Source of the DNA: Lichenostomus cassidix
Lineage: Eukaryota > Chordata > Aves > Passeriformes > Meliphagidae
NCBI GenBank assembly: GCA_008360975.2
Contig: CM039199.1
Span: 4,787,598 to 4,851,597, forward strand
Direction: 5' to 3'
DNA: 64,000 bases
The position numbers and the translations under genes were made by a program. Of the stretch, positions 1-10,100 are shown in pieces. The notes beneath the pieces are model-generated. The model saw nothing but the letters and a program-made list of their open reading frames with translations, had not been told where the DNA came from and searched no databases. Every line of letters starts with the position of its first letter. Position 1 is the first letter of the stretch.

Positions 1-103
1 GAGCAAACCTCCCTTGGCTGATGGAGGTGACTCCTGCTGCCAATTTCAAGGCTGGGTCTTACCCTCATCACCCCCAGCTCACCCTCTACCCCTCTGCTTG
101 CAG

Positions 104-1014
104 CACCTGCGCCTGTCGCTGAACGAGAGCGGGCAGTGCCACGTGCAGCACCTCTGGTTCCAGACCATCTTCGACATGCTGCGCCACTTCCACACGCATC
201 CCATCCCGCTGGAGTCGGGCGGCGCGGCCGACATCACCCTCCGCAGCTACGTGGTGGCCCAGAGCCCACAGCCGGGTAGGTGCCAGGGCTGGGCAGGGCT
301 GCACGGGGAGGGCAGGCTGTGAGGCTGGGCTGGGATCTTGCATGGACCCAAAAGGGGCAGATCCATGGGATTCCATCCCTAAAGCAGTGCCCTGCTGATG
401 TGCGTGGCTCTGGAGATGCACTAGGTGGGTGTTACCCACTGAAGGTGGGCATTGGGGACCATGCAGCAGCAGGGCTGTGTCGGTGTGACCCCCTGTCCCC
501 GGCTGGGGGTGTCATTGCCCTGGCTTGGGCAGGAGAGGAGCAGAAGGGTCTGCGAGGCTTGGAAGAGTGTGGGAAGGAGGGCTGGGGAAGAACAGGGTCA
601 GAGATGGAGAGGAGGGTGTGGGAAGGTACCAGCGAGGGAGAGGGAGGAAGCCGAGCCCCCCGGCAGCGCTGGAGGGGACAAGCTCCTGTTTCCCTTGCAG
701 ACACCGGCCCCCCGCCACCCCTCGTGCCACAGCCACCGAGCTGCCGGGTCGACCTGCCACCTCCACACTACTTCTGCAGCACAGCACCCACGGGCCCGCC
801 TGTCCCGCCACCCGCCGAGGGGGTGGCCGTGGCCCCCGCTGTCCCGGTCCCCGCACCCTACCACCGCCTGGAGGGTGCCCTGGGCCCTCGGAGCCGCAGC
901 GACAGCGCCGAGCGCCGGCCGGAGCCCCCTGCCGCCAGTGCCGAGGACTACCACGAGGCTGACAGTGCCCGGAGCCGGACCCGGGCGGTGGAAAATCAGT
1001 ACTCCTTCTACTGA
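104..1014 (+). CDS. SH2B2: SH2B adapter protein 2 (APS), last two coding exons, 5' part outside window
   Basis: Adapter recruited to activated insulin and other receptor tyrosine kinases; it brings in Cbl through a C-terminal phosphotyrosine. Two coding exons are visible: 104-275 (acceptor AG at 102-103, donor GT at 276) and 701-1014 (stop TGA 1012-1014), joined in phase 1. The first encodes the second half of the SH2 domain, with the family signature HVQHLWFQ, then [16 protein letters not shown] and ADITLRSYV. The second encodes a proline-rich, probably disordered tail containing HYFCS and SRSDSAER, ending in [10 protein letters not shown]. That ending matches the Cbl TKB-binding tail known for SH2B2/APS and identifies the paralogue. 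Bases 1-103 are intron. The PH domain, dimerisation domain and first half of the SH2 domain must lie upstream of the window. PRKRIP1 next door agrees with SH2B2 synteny in other vertebrates. Confidence 0.94.
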
Positions 1015-2290
1015 GCCCCCGTGCTGGGGGCTGCATGGTGCGGGGAGCGGGGCAGCCGTGCCCCTCACCGCTGCACCAGCCTCGCCACCTCCTCCTGCCG
1101 CCACCAGCGACACAGCTGGGATGTCCTCCTCGCTGCTTTTGGGAGCTGTGTCAGCAGTGGGCAATGTCCCAGCTGGACGTGGCGCCAGCCCCAAGGTTGG
1201 GGCAGTGCTGGGGGTGTGGGAGGCTGAAAGAGTCAGTGCCATTTTAGAGCTTGCAGCCTCTTCTCCTTCCCTCTGGACCAAGAGCTCTCCCAGGGCTGAG
1301 CTGGGCTCCCTGCATCTCCTCCTGGGTGTGACCATCGTGGGATGGCACCCGAAGCTGTGACAGGCTCCATCCTCCAGCCAAAGCACCTCGGCATGTCCCC
1401 TCTGGGGCGAGAGCCCAGCATGGCCAACATCCTTCTGGCACCATCGTCCTGCAAACCAGCTGCTGAGGGACTCTGGCGTTTTGGGATGACCATGGAAGTG
1501 TCAGATCTCCTTGCAGAGACTCTTCTTGCACACATGGATCTAAGAGGGCACTGCTGCAGAGGCCTGAGGGTTTATCTGCGCTGGCTTTTGGGCTCCCTCT
1601 GGGGCATGTGTTTCCTACCCTCTGACAGAAGAAGGTTTTTTCGAAGGCTTGATGAATTGCATTCAAGGAAGGGTTTTCCTGGTGTCCTGCTTTTTCTGTT
1701 CCTTTGTTTCCTTTCTCTCCCTGCTCTCCCAACAGAGAATCCTTGGATATCCCTCTATTCCTCCCTCTCTTCCTTCATTTTTCAAAACCTAAGCCTCCTC
1801 CTGTGATGTGAGAGCTGACTTTCTGGCCCATGGGTGTGTGAGATGAGGGCTGGTGCATCCCATTTCTGCAGCAAATGCCACCTTCTCCACAAACACACAG
1901 CCCTTTGAATGGCAGTGGGAGCAGTTTGCTCTGTCAAGGGTATTTCTCCTTCCTCAGCCCAGCTAAAACACAGCTCAGAGGAGCAGGGAGAGGCTGGATG
2001 CTCTTGGTTGATTTGTTTAACACACATGGTGAATGAGAGGAGATCTCTGGATCTGACACAGCCATTGTCACTCTGTTTTTTCCCCGAGGTCCCCAGGGTG
2101 GGATCCAGAGGGCTGGATGGGAGTACTGCCTTACAGACCGTCAGATATTGGCTGATTTCTCACCTTCTGTGTCACAGGATAGGAAAAGGAGGGGGAAGCA
2201 ATGATCTGCAAGCAAAAAATGTTAATTTGTAAATAGGGAAGAGTCTGGAAGAGTTTACTGTTGTGTAGAATAAATTAATTTTATTTAAAA
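1015..2290 (+). other. SH2B2: SH2B2 3' untranslated region
   Basis: This stretch runs from the SH2B2 stop to the first AATAAA (2269-2274). It is followed at once by a genomic A-run (2285-2299). The open frames here are short, lack splice context and resemble no family I know. The exact cleavage point is not visible; the A-run makes oligo-dT artefacts likely in transcript data. Confidence 0.65.
2269..2274 (+). terminator. SH2B2: Poly(A) signal of SH2B2
   Basis: Canonical AATAAA about 1.25 kb after the stop codon and the first such hexamer downstream of it. The downstream GU-rich element is weak because the sequence turns purine-rich. Confidence 0.55.
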
Positions 2291-2299
2291 AAAAAGAAA

Positions 2300-5200
2300 A
2301 GGGGAGAGGGGGAACTTGTTAAACAAATGGACAACTCGAGTTCCGGTTTTAAAATAAAATCACTTGCAAAAACAACAGCACGTGAGCAAGAGCTTGGGGG
2401 TTTGCTGGATTTGCTACTTCAAAAAAAAATGGAAAAAAGGGAGGCTGCTGTCATGTCTCATGTGTGCAGACCTTGTTGCTGTCTCCAGGCAGTTGGGGCC
2501 AGGCTCGGTCTGTCTGTGCCTGCTGGAGTGCACTGAGAAGGGAGGAGGAAGGGAGCAGAGAGTTCTCTTTGCTGCTGAGCAGAGGGAGGAGGCGGATGGG
2601 TTCAGGCTGTACAGGACAGGGTTTCCTCTCCTCCCAGTGTCTTATTTACTTTGTCTGGTTTGTCAGCGGTGCAAGTCAGAACGCCTCCCTCCCCCAGGCA
2701 CCAGGGATAATCGGGAATGAGCTGCCCTGGGCTGTGAAGGCAGACCTCCCTTGCCAAAGGCCTGTGCTAGCATCTCCCAGCAGCCACATCCCCCATGGCC
2801 TGTCATCCCCCCTCCCTCTGCCTTCGTCTCTCCTGGGAGACTGTGCCTCATGCTCTGACGTTGTGTGTCTTTCTAGTGTGCTCTTTTCTGCTGAGAATCC
2901 CCTGGGAAAACTGGAGCATTGTCCCAGACTGTAGTGTGACAGCTCAGCAGTGACAGACACAGCTAACACATGGCTTTTGGGGGGGTGGAGGGAGCTGCTC
3001 AGCTTGGTAATCAGGCCACGGTTGTGTCATGATCCATTCACAAAAACATTCCCTCCCCAAAAGTCACCAGAGCCTTTTCACCGCTCCTGGAGAGCTCATC
3101 CATCAGGAGCTGGGCAGCTGGGGAGGTGACACTGAGGGCTGTGCCTGTGGGACAGCTGCTCCTCCTGCCTCATGAAAGCCGTTCACACCTCAGCTTATTA
3201 GCAAATTGACTAATTACAGCATCGGTCTTGCTGGAAAACATCCCTTTCCTTTCACCGGGTGTCTGGAAGGGCAGGGGCAGGACAAAACAGCATCTAACAC
3301 CGAGATTTGATAGTGAAATAAAGGGAAAGCAGGCTAAATATATGGGCTGGATTCCATGCCAGCAGTGCCCTCTGCCCGGGGCTGGAGCAGGACTGGGCTG
3401 CAGGGATGCTGGCTGGGCTGCAGGGATGCTGGCGCTGAGCTGTGCCCTGGCACATCCCATGAACAGGACAAAAATGCAAAGGGATTTCAGCAGCACAGCC
3501 GCCCACGCTTCACGTGGGTGTTGGAGCTCCACGGCTGCTCCTGCCTGACGTGCAGGGTCTGTCTCAGCAGAGGATTGCAGTGCTTCCAGAAGGATCCCTT
3601 TGGTAGGAAAACTCCTCAGAGACACAAATGAGCTTCTTTGACAAAGATCAGGGACCTGAGTTATGTTGTTTGGTTCGCACTGACCTATGAAAACACTACC
3701 CTGCTCTAATGCAAATCCGCTGACCCCAGTAAGCCCAATTCTGCCCAGACCCCAGCCCAGCACTTGGATTTTGTGGGCTTTGTATTTTGGTGAAATACTT
3801 TCTATTTTTGTATGACCCAAGTAACTGTCTTGCCCTCCTCCCCAGATTTTTTAAAAGTAAAACGTGCATAATCCGTCAAGAGTCTGCACCAATTCCCTCA
3901 ACGTGGAATTTGAGAGTGAGATGTTCCCAGGTCTCTTTCCCCACGGATTGTGTGGGCTCTGCTGGATGACAGACAGCTGCCTTTTTGTTTCCTGGGGCTG
4001 TGAGCTGTGGCTGGAACAAGCCACGTTCTGGGCAAGTGAATCCAGCTGCTCCCTGCAGCCCTCAGGCTGACATTCTGTCCTCTTCCCACGGGGACTGGCA
4101 CGGGAGGGCCGAGTCCTGGCAGCTCATCACTCACACCCCTGCTTTGGGAAACTGTGGAAGAAACAGGGTGAAACTTAAGGGATTAGTGAGCTAAACCAGC
4201 CTGTGTTGTGCTTAGGACCCAGCAGACAAAACTCAGTTTGCAGCAATTCTGCTTTGTTAAACAGTCTGCAGTGGGGACCTGCCCTGGCCTCTGCAACGGA
4301 GCTGCTGTCTCCCTGGCAGGGCTGAGTGCAGCCTGGCACTGGATGGTTTCTGCCCTGGTGGGATGAAGAGGACCCAAGGCTGGGAGAGCCGCAGGAACAG
4401 GAGCTGGGGAGCTGGCAGACAGCATGGAGGAAGCTGTTTGCATTGCTCCAGCCAGGGCTGAGACTGCAAGGACGCCTTCCAGGACCAGCGGCCAGCTGGG
4501 AACTCAGCCAGCACTAAATTCACACCATTCTTTTACAAATCAGGTTGGTAAGACAAACACGAGACACAAACTAGTGTGATTTCCATAGCAACCTCAGTGG
4601 AGGTTGAAAAGTCTTTTGTAAACATAAGGCTGAACCTGAGGATCAGCTCCGATTTTCTCCACAGAAAAGGGGGAAGAGAATGGAGGCTTAATAAATTCAG
4701 GTCATACAAATGAACTATAAATCTCAGAAGGAGCTATTCCCAACCTCTCTGTTCCCCTTTCTGTCACCCTATCCACATGCACAGCACGAAGCTGTCTGAA
4801 ACCCAGAGCCCAACTTCCCGGCTCCGGCTTATCTCCATAAACTGCACAAAGGCTTATGCCCCTCTTCCATTGCAGCTGACCTTTACTGGCTAATTCTGTG
4901 ACGCACACACAGCCCCAGCACATGCCATCCCATTTCTGTAGGGCCACAGTGACTTGAAAAGAAATTTGGCTTGCAATGGAGGTCTGTACTGCAGCCAGCT
5001 CCAGCTCCTCTTCCCCACCCCATGGCTTCCTGCAGCTCCATCAGGCAAGCACGGATTTGGGTGTACCAGCGTGTCCAAGCGCTGTTCCTGCAAATCCCAG
5101 GTGTGAATATGGATGCAGACAGCACAGCTTTCCCCCCCTGCTACCTGCCCACATCTCCCAGTGCCCAGCAGGGCCGTGCAGTGCCGTGGGGAATGGTGCT

Positions 5201-5719
5201 GCCATTCATCACTGTCAGCAGACAAAGCCTGCAGGCCGCGCTGGTTAATGACCAAAGTGACACGAACAGATGGTGCAGGCAGCCTGCCACGGGGGCACCA
5301 GGAAGTGCTGTATCGCTTACACCCTCACAGAGAAGGGATTTGGCAGGGCTGAGGGTGCCAGGGAAAAACACACAGAATTTTCACCCTCCTCGGGCTCAGC
5401 CTGGACAGAGCGTGGCAGATGCCAGAGCTGCCTCGCTGATGGGGTATGCTGGGGACAGACTGCACTCCCTGCAGCACGGAGAACGTGTGTGAGGGGACAT
5501 CAGAGCTCAGCAAACACAGCTTTGGGAGGAGGACACATGGCTTCAGCTGGGACACGGGAGAAGTGATGCAGGGAACAAGCTGTATCAGTATTTCAGTGTC
5601 TGAGAGAAGTCAGAGGCTGTCAGAGACCCTTCTCGGTGGTGCTGAGCAATGGGATGAGAAGCTGGAGCACAGGCAGTTCCACCTGAACATGAGACATGGG
5701 CTTGCTGGAGCCACCCCAG
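2300..5719. other. Intergenic region SH2B2-PRKRIP1, no gene seen
   Basis: I find no splice-compatible exon or recognisable protein on either strand. Open frames reach at most about 200 codons and look random. The only local structure is a perfect 20-bp direct duplication at 3393-3412 and 3413-3432. Regulatory elements could be present, but nothing in the sequence shows one. Confidence 0.6.
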
Positions 5720-6175
5720 AGAAGGCAAACCAGATGATTAGAGGGGTGGAGCACCCCTCCTACAAGGAAAGGCTGAGAGAATTGGGGATTGTCCAGCCTG
5801 GAAAAGGCTTTGTGGCGACCTCATTGTGGCCTTTCAGTACCCAAATGGACAAGAAAGATGCAGAAGGACTATTAATAAGAATTTATTGTGACAAGAGGGG
5901 GAACAACTTCAAAGTGATAGCGTGGGTTTAGATAAGATATTAGGAATAAATTCTTTGCTGTGAAGCTGGTGACACCCTGGCACAGATTGCCTGAAAATCT
6001 CTGACTGCCCGAATGCCCCATCCCTGCAAATGTTCAAGGCCAGGCAGGAGGGAGCTCTGAGCAACCTGGTCCAGTGGATGGACCCTGCCCATGGATTTTC
6101 CCTGCCCATGTCAGGGGGTTGGAATGGGATAACCTTTTATGTCTCTTCTAACCCAAACCATCCTGTGATTGTATA
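5720..6175 (+). mobile_element. CR1 LINE 3' fragment
   Basis: Recognisable CR1 3'-end text on the plus strand: GTGGAGCACCCCTCCTAC and AAGGAAAGGCTGAGAGA near 5746-5785, GTCCAGCCTGGAAAAGG near 5790, GTGGCCTTTCAGTACCC near 5825, and the terminal TCTAACCCAAACCATCCTG near 6148-6166. The copy is 5'-truncated, as CR1 copies usually are, and diverged. Open frames crossing it are relics of this element or chance. Confidence 0.85.
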
Positions 6176-6765
6176 AGGAAGAACTTCTGCATGGTGTAGG
6201 TGATCAAGCACTGGCACAGGCTGCACGGACAGGGTGTGGAGTGTCCCCCAAAAGCTCTCTGGAGTGCTGCACTCAGGGGACCATGGGGGGTTAGAGGGGA
6301 AAGACTGGGTGACCCCAGTGTTCCCTTCCAACCTGAACCATCGTTCTGTGACTCTGCACCTTCCCACAATCCCACTGAGGGTGACAGCACTGGGGCAGGC
6401 TGCCCAGGAAGGGCGTGGAGTGTCCCTCTCTGGAGACATGTGGATGAGTTCCTGTGTCACCTGCTCTGGGTGGCCCTGCCTTGGCAGAGGGTTGGACTGG
6501 TGATCTCCAGAGCTCCCTTCCAACCATACAATCCTGTAACTCTGTGATCCATCATTCTGTGACTCTGTGCCTTAAGCCTCCGCCCAGGCTGCAGGGTGCG
6601 AACACTTGGTGCAATCTCTTCACAGAAAGGGGGATTAGCTATCTGCACGGGCTGCCCAGGGAGGTGGTGGAGTCAAGCCACCGTCCGCGGAGACGTTCAA
6701 GGAACGATTTGAGGCGCACAGTGCTCCGGCTGACAGGGCGGTGAGAGGTTGAGTTCGACGATCCC
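6176..6765 (+). mobile_element. Cluster of three short CR1 3'-end fragments
   Basis: Three successive copies of the CR1 3' end lie in the same orientation. Each carries variants of CACTGGCACAGGCTGC, then GTGGAGT, then CTTCCAACC: about 6195-6355, 6385-6560 and 6625-6765. The middle copy keeps GGTTGGACTGGTGATCTCC. The third runs into the CpG island of PRKRIP1 and has gained CpG-rich changes. They probably arose by nested or tandem insertion next to the promoter. Confidence 0.75.
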
Positions 6766-6769
6766 AGAG

Positions 6770-7140
6770 GCGTTTCCCGCGCTGACTCCGTGGCTGTGTT
6801 GGCGCTGAGGGCTCAGCACGGCGCTCCCTCACACACCTCATCTCCCGCCTCACACACCTCCCGCCTCACACCCTTCCCGCCCTCACCGCACCCGCCATGA
6901 CGGGCCGCCCGCGTCGCGCGCCGTGACGTCACGGGGGGCGGGGCGCGGCCAGGGCCGGAACATGGCGGCGCCCTCGGCCCCGCGGCCGCCCCGGCCCCGC
7001 AAGGAGCCGCAGCCGCTCGTCATCCCCCGGAGCGCGGCCGAGGAGCAGCGCCTCCGCCTCGAGCGCCTCATGAGGAACCCGGTGAGGGCACCCGCCGGGG
7101 CACGGCCCGGGGCGGCGGGAGAGGAGAGGGGCGCCGAGAC
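6770..7140 (+). promoter_or_regulatory. PRKRIP1: CpG-island promoter of PRKRIP1
   Basis: GC- and CpG-dense block around the PRKRIP1 start codon. It holds a CRE-like TGACGTCA (6924-6931) and a GC box (GGGGCGGGG, about 6936). A YY1-type AACATGGCGGC at 6959-6969 contains the start codon itself, an arrangement common in TATA-less housekeeping promoters. No TATA box is evident. The transcription start is inferred to lie in about 6890-6950. Confidence 0.7.
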
Positions 7141-10100
7141 CCCCCCACCCTCCCCCGGGGTCCGTGAGGGAAGAGAGACACTTCGGTGAAGGGAGAGAGA
7201 CAGCGAGACTCCCTGCCGGGGTCCGTGAGGGGAGAGGGACACCGAGACCCCCCACCCCATGGGTCTGTGAGGGTAGAAGGACACCGAGACCCCCGCCCTT
7301 TGGGTCTGTGAGGGTAGAAGGACACAGAGCCCCCCAGCCTTGGTGTCTGTGAGGGGAGAGGGAGGCCGAGACCTTCTCGGTGTCTGAGGGCAGAGGGACG
7401 CCAAGACCCCCACCTCCAGCTCTGTGAGAGAAGAGGGACTAACACCCCCTTTCCTCTTCTCCGGGGTCCGTGAAGGTAGAGGGACCAACCTCCCCTTTCT
7501 CCTCTCCGTGTCCGTGAGGGAAGAGAAAGCGACACCCCCTGCCCGGGATCTGTGAGGAGAGAGGGACCAACCCGCCCTTGTTCCTTGCCGGTTCCATGAC
7601 GGGATCGACACACCTCCCTTCCTCCTTGCCAGGTTCTCGAAGGGAGAGGGACCGACCCACACACACACTGTGAGGGGAGAGGGACTCGTCTTTTCTGGGG
7701 TGCTGTGACGAGAGACACCCTTCCTTGGGAACCCAGGGGCCCCTCAGTGCTCTGCCCGATGGTCTTTCCTCTACCCACTGCTTGTAATGTGCGAGAGCAT
7801 GACCCTGGTTCCTCTGACTGGGTGTTTTGATCCTTTCCTGAGGAGGTTTTTGCCAGGAGGAGACTCTCACCCCCAGCTCTGTGTGTGCTGGAGCAGGCTG
7901 AGACATCCCTGCACCACGTTCTTCCTCTGACCTTGCACCGTGTGTTCTCCCTCCCCTGCTCTTCCCTGTCCTCTAGTTCTGGCATGGAAGGTACAGAAAT
8001 ACCTTTCATCATTTCCCAGACTGCTGCTAGTGGAATTATACTCAGTTCCTGCGGTTTCTTGGAGGTGCTGACATGCTTTCTTCTAGTTCCCATGCTGAAA
8101 AGAGGCACAGACACTCCTAATCCTCCTGAGGTTTGTTGACCTGCAGGCCTGAATGTGAGGGACAGAAAGGATCCCATTTGATTCTCCTCGTCTGCCTGAT
8201 CCCTGTGCATGAAGGAATTGCTGCAGCTGTGCTCCTTCTGAGATCTGTCAGTTGGTGGAAGAGGCTCTTGTCAGACGTATCCCGCTTTTCAACAATGTGT
8301 TAAAATTGCAGACTTTGCTCCTGGAAGATGCTGATGGCTGGTTGGTTTGTTCTTGCAGGAAAAGACTGTACCAATTCCTGAAAAACTGAATGAATGGGCA
8401 CCACGACCACCCCCGGAATTCGTTAGAGATGTCATGGGTAAAGATTCTGTTCTTCAGATAACTCTGGGGTCAGCCACAGTTAACTTAGAAAAGTGTTTAG
8501 CAGGGAAGGACAGAGGTGGTTTTCTGCTACTCATTTTGCTGGAGAAAAGAGGTGTGAAATGTGCTTTGAGAGTTGAATTTTTTCAAGTTTTATTTGGTTC
8601 TCTGGTTCCACTTTTCTGCTGGTTGTCAGAATGCAGAGAGAACAAAGCCCATGGCACTGCAGCACGTGGGCTGCCTGCAGAGCAATAAGCTGCTGCTCTG
8701 GTGATGACAAGTGAATGATGATGAGTAAATCTGTCCTCTCCATGGATCTGAGAGTGTTCTGGAAGATTAGCAGTATGAAGTCCCTCTTTTGACTCCTTTC
8801 AGGCTGTGAGAAGCAGGCACATGCAGCAGGTGTGATTGTGTGTGGACAGGCAGGGAGCTGGCACCTGTGCCAGGACCCTGACCCAAGTACTCTGTGCACA
8901 CTTCACTTTTACCTGCAGGGATTAAATGTAGTAGCTGTGGTGGAAATTGTGGCTGCATGTAGAAGTTCTGTCTGTCTTTGAGACCTCTATCCTTTCTAGA
9001 AGGTTGACTTGCTTTTTATTTCAGAATAATTGATCTTGGACTAAAGTTTTTATACGCTTCTGAATAAAATCTGCTTATTGGAATTCCCCTGTAGCTTTTT
9101 CAAATAGCTTTGCTGTGTGTTTGAGTTGAATTGTCTTGTTTTTCTGGGAGCACCTGATGTGCTGGGATTCTGTTGGTATCAAGAGCACCCCTGTTGCAGT
9201 CCCAGCTGCTGGGTTTTAATTAGGTATCTTCTCTGGGGCTTGTGTTCCTGTGCTTTCCCTTGATAAAAGGCTCGAGAGACAGAGGAAGAGAGGGGAGCAC
9301 AATGCTTAAAGCTTCTGCAAGGCTTCAACCTGGAGGCTGATGCCAAGAAGAAAGAGCTGTAGGGATTTAGTTTATGAAGAAACATTAAAAACTGTCAGTG
9401 GGATCTGTCTTGCATGTAAAAGTACAATTCTCTTTTATCACCTTTCTGTTGACCTGTATTTTGTGTGTGAGATTGTGCTGAAAATTAGTCGGAAACAGCC
9501 TCAGCAGGGTGTTGTGGCTCACCTCTGCCTGTAAGAGAATGGGGAGTGCATTTGATTTCTAGTTCTTTGCCTGCCTTGATGTGCAACTGAGACTGGCCTC
9601 TCCAGGAGGGTAATTGTAGGACCTGCTGTGACCCAAGAGTGTGTGGGTTTGCAGCTCACTCCAGCTTTCGGTTGTGAGTTGAGTTTAAAATGGTAACATA
9701 CTCACTGTGTTGTTGATAGATTTTAATCTTACAATGCCCTTTCCTGTGTCCCATCCCTCAGCATGCAACTGTAGTCATTTGTGAGCACCTAGATACCTTC
9801 TTTCCTAACAGACTTAACTCTCCCTTGTTGCAGGTTCCAGTGCTGGAGCTGGGAGCGGGGAGTTCCATGTGTATCGGCATCTCCGTCGGCGAGAGTACCA
9901 GAGGCAAGATTTTATGGATGCCATGGCTGAGAAGGTCAGCACAACTCTTTATAACTCCCCCCATCTCCAACTATTCAGTGTTCATTGCAAATCTGTGTTT
10001 TCTTTGAAAGCCATGTACAAATAATTCCGTTCCGAGCCACCCCTTGTCACAGGAGTCTGTAGGAGTGTGTGATACGTGGTGTCTGTGTCAGTACTGAAAC

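Noticed and set aside
598..1386. 262-codon minus-strand open frame over the SH2B2 last exon
   Set aside because: Antisense shadow of a GC-rich coding exon.
6923..6961. In-frame upstream ATG extending PRKRIP1 by 13 codons
   Set aside because: It lies in the promoter/5'UTR region with no similarity to the family, whose members begin at the second ATG (6962).
7068..8210. 380-codon minus-strand open frame over PRKRIP1 intron 1
   Set aside because: It is made of the intronic minisatellite (repeated SLTDP-like strings), has no domain, and lies antisense to a real gene.
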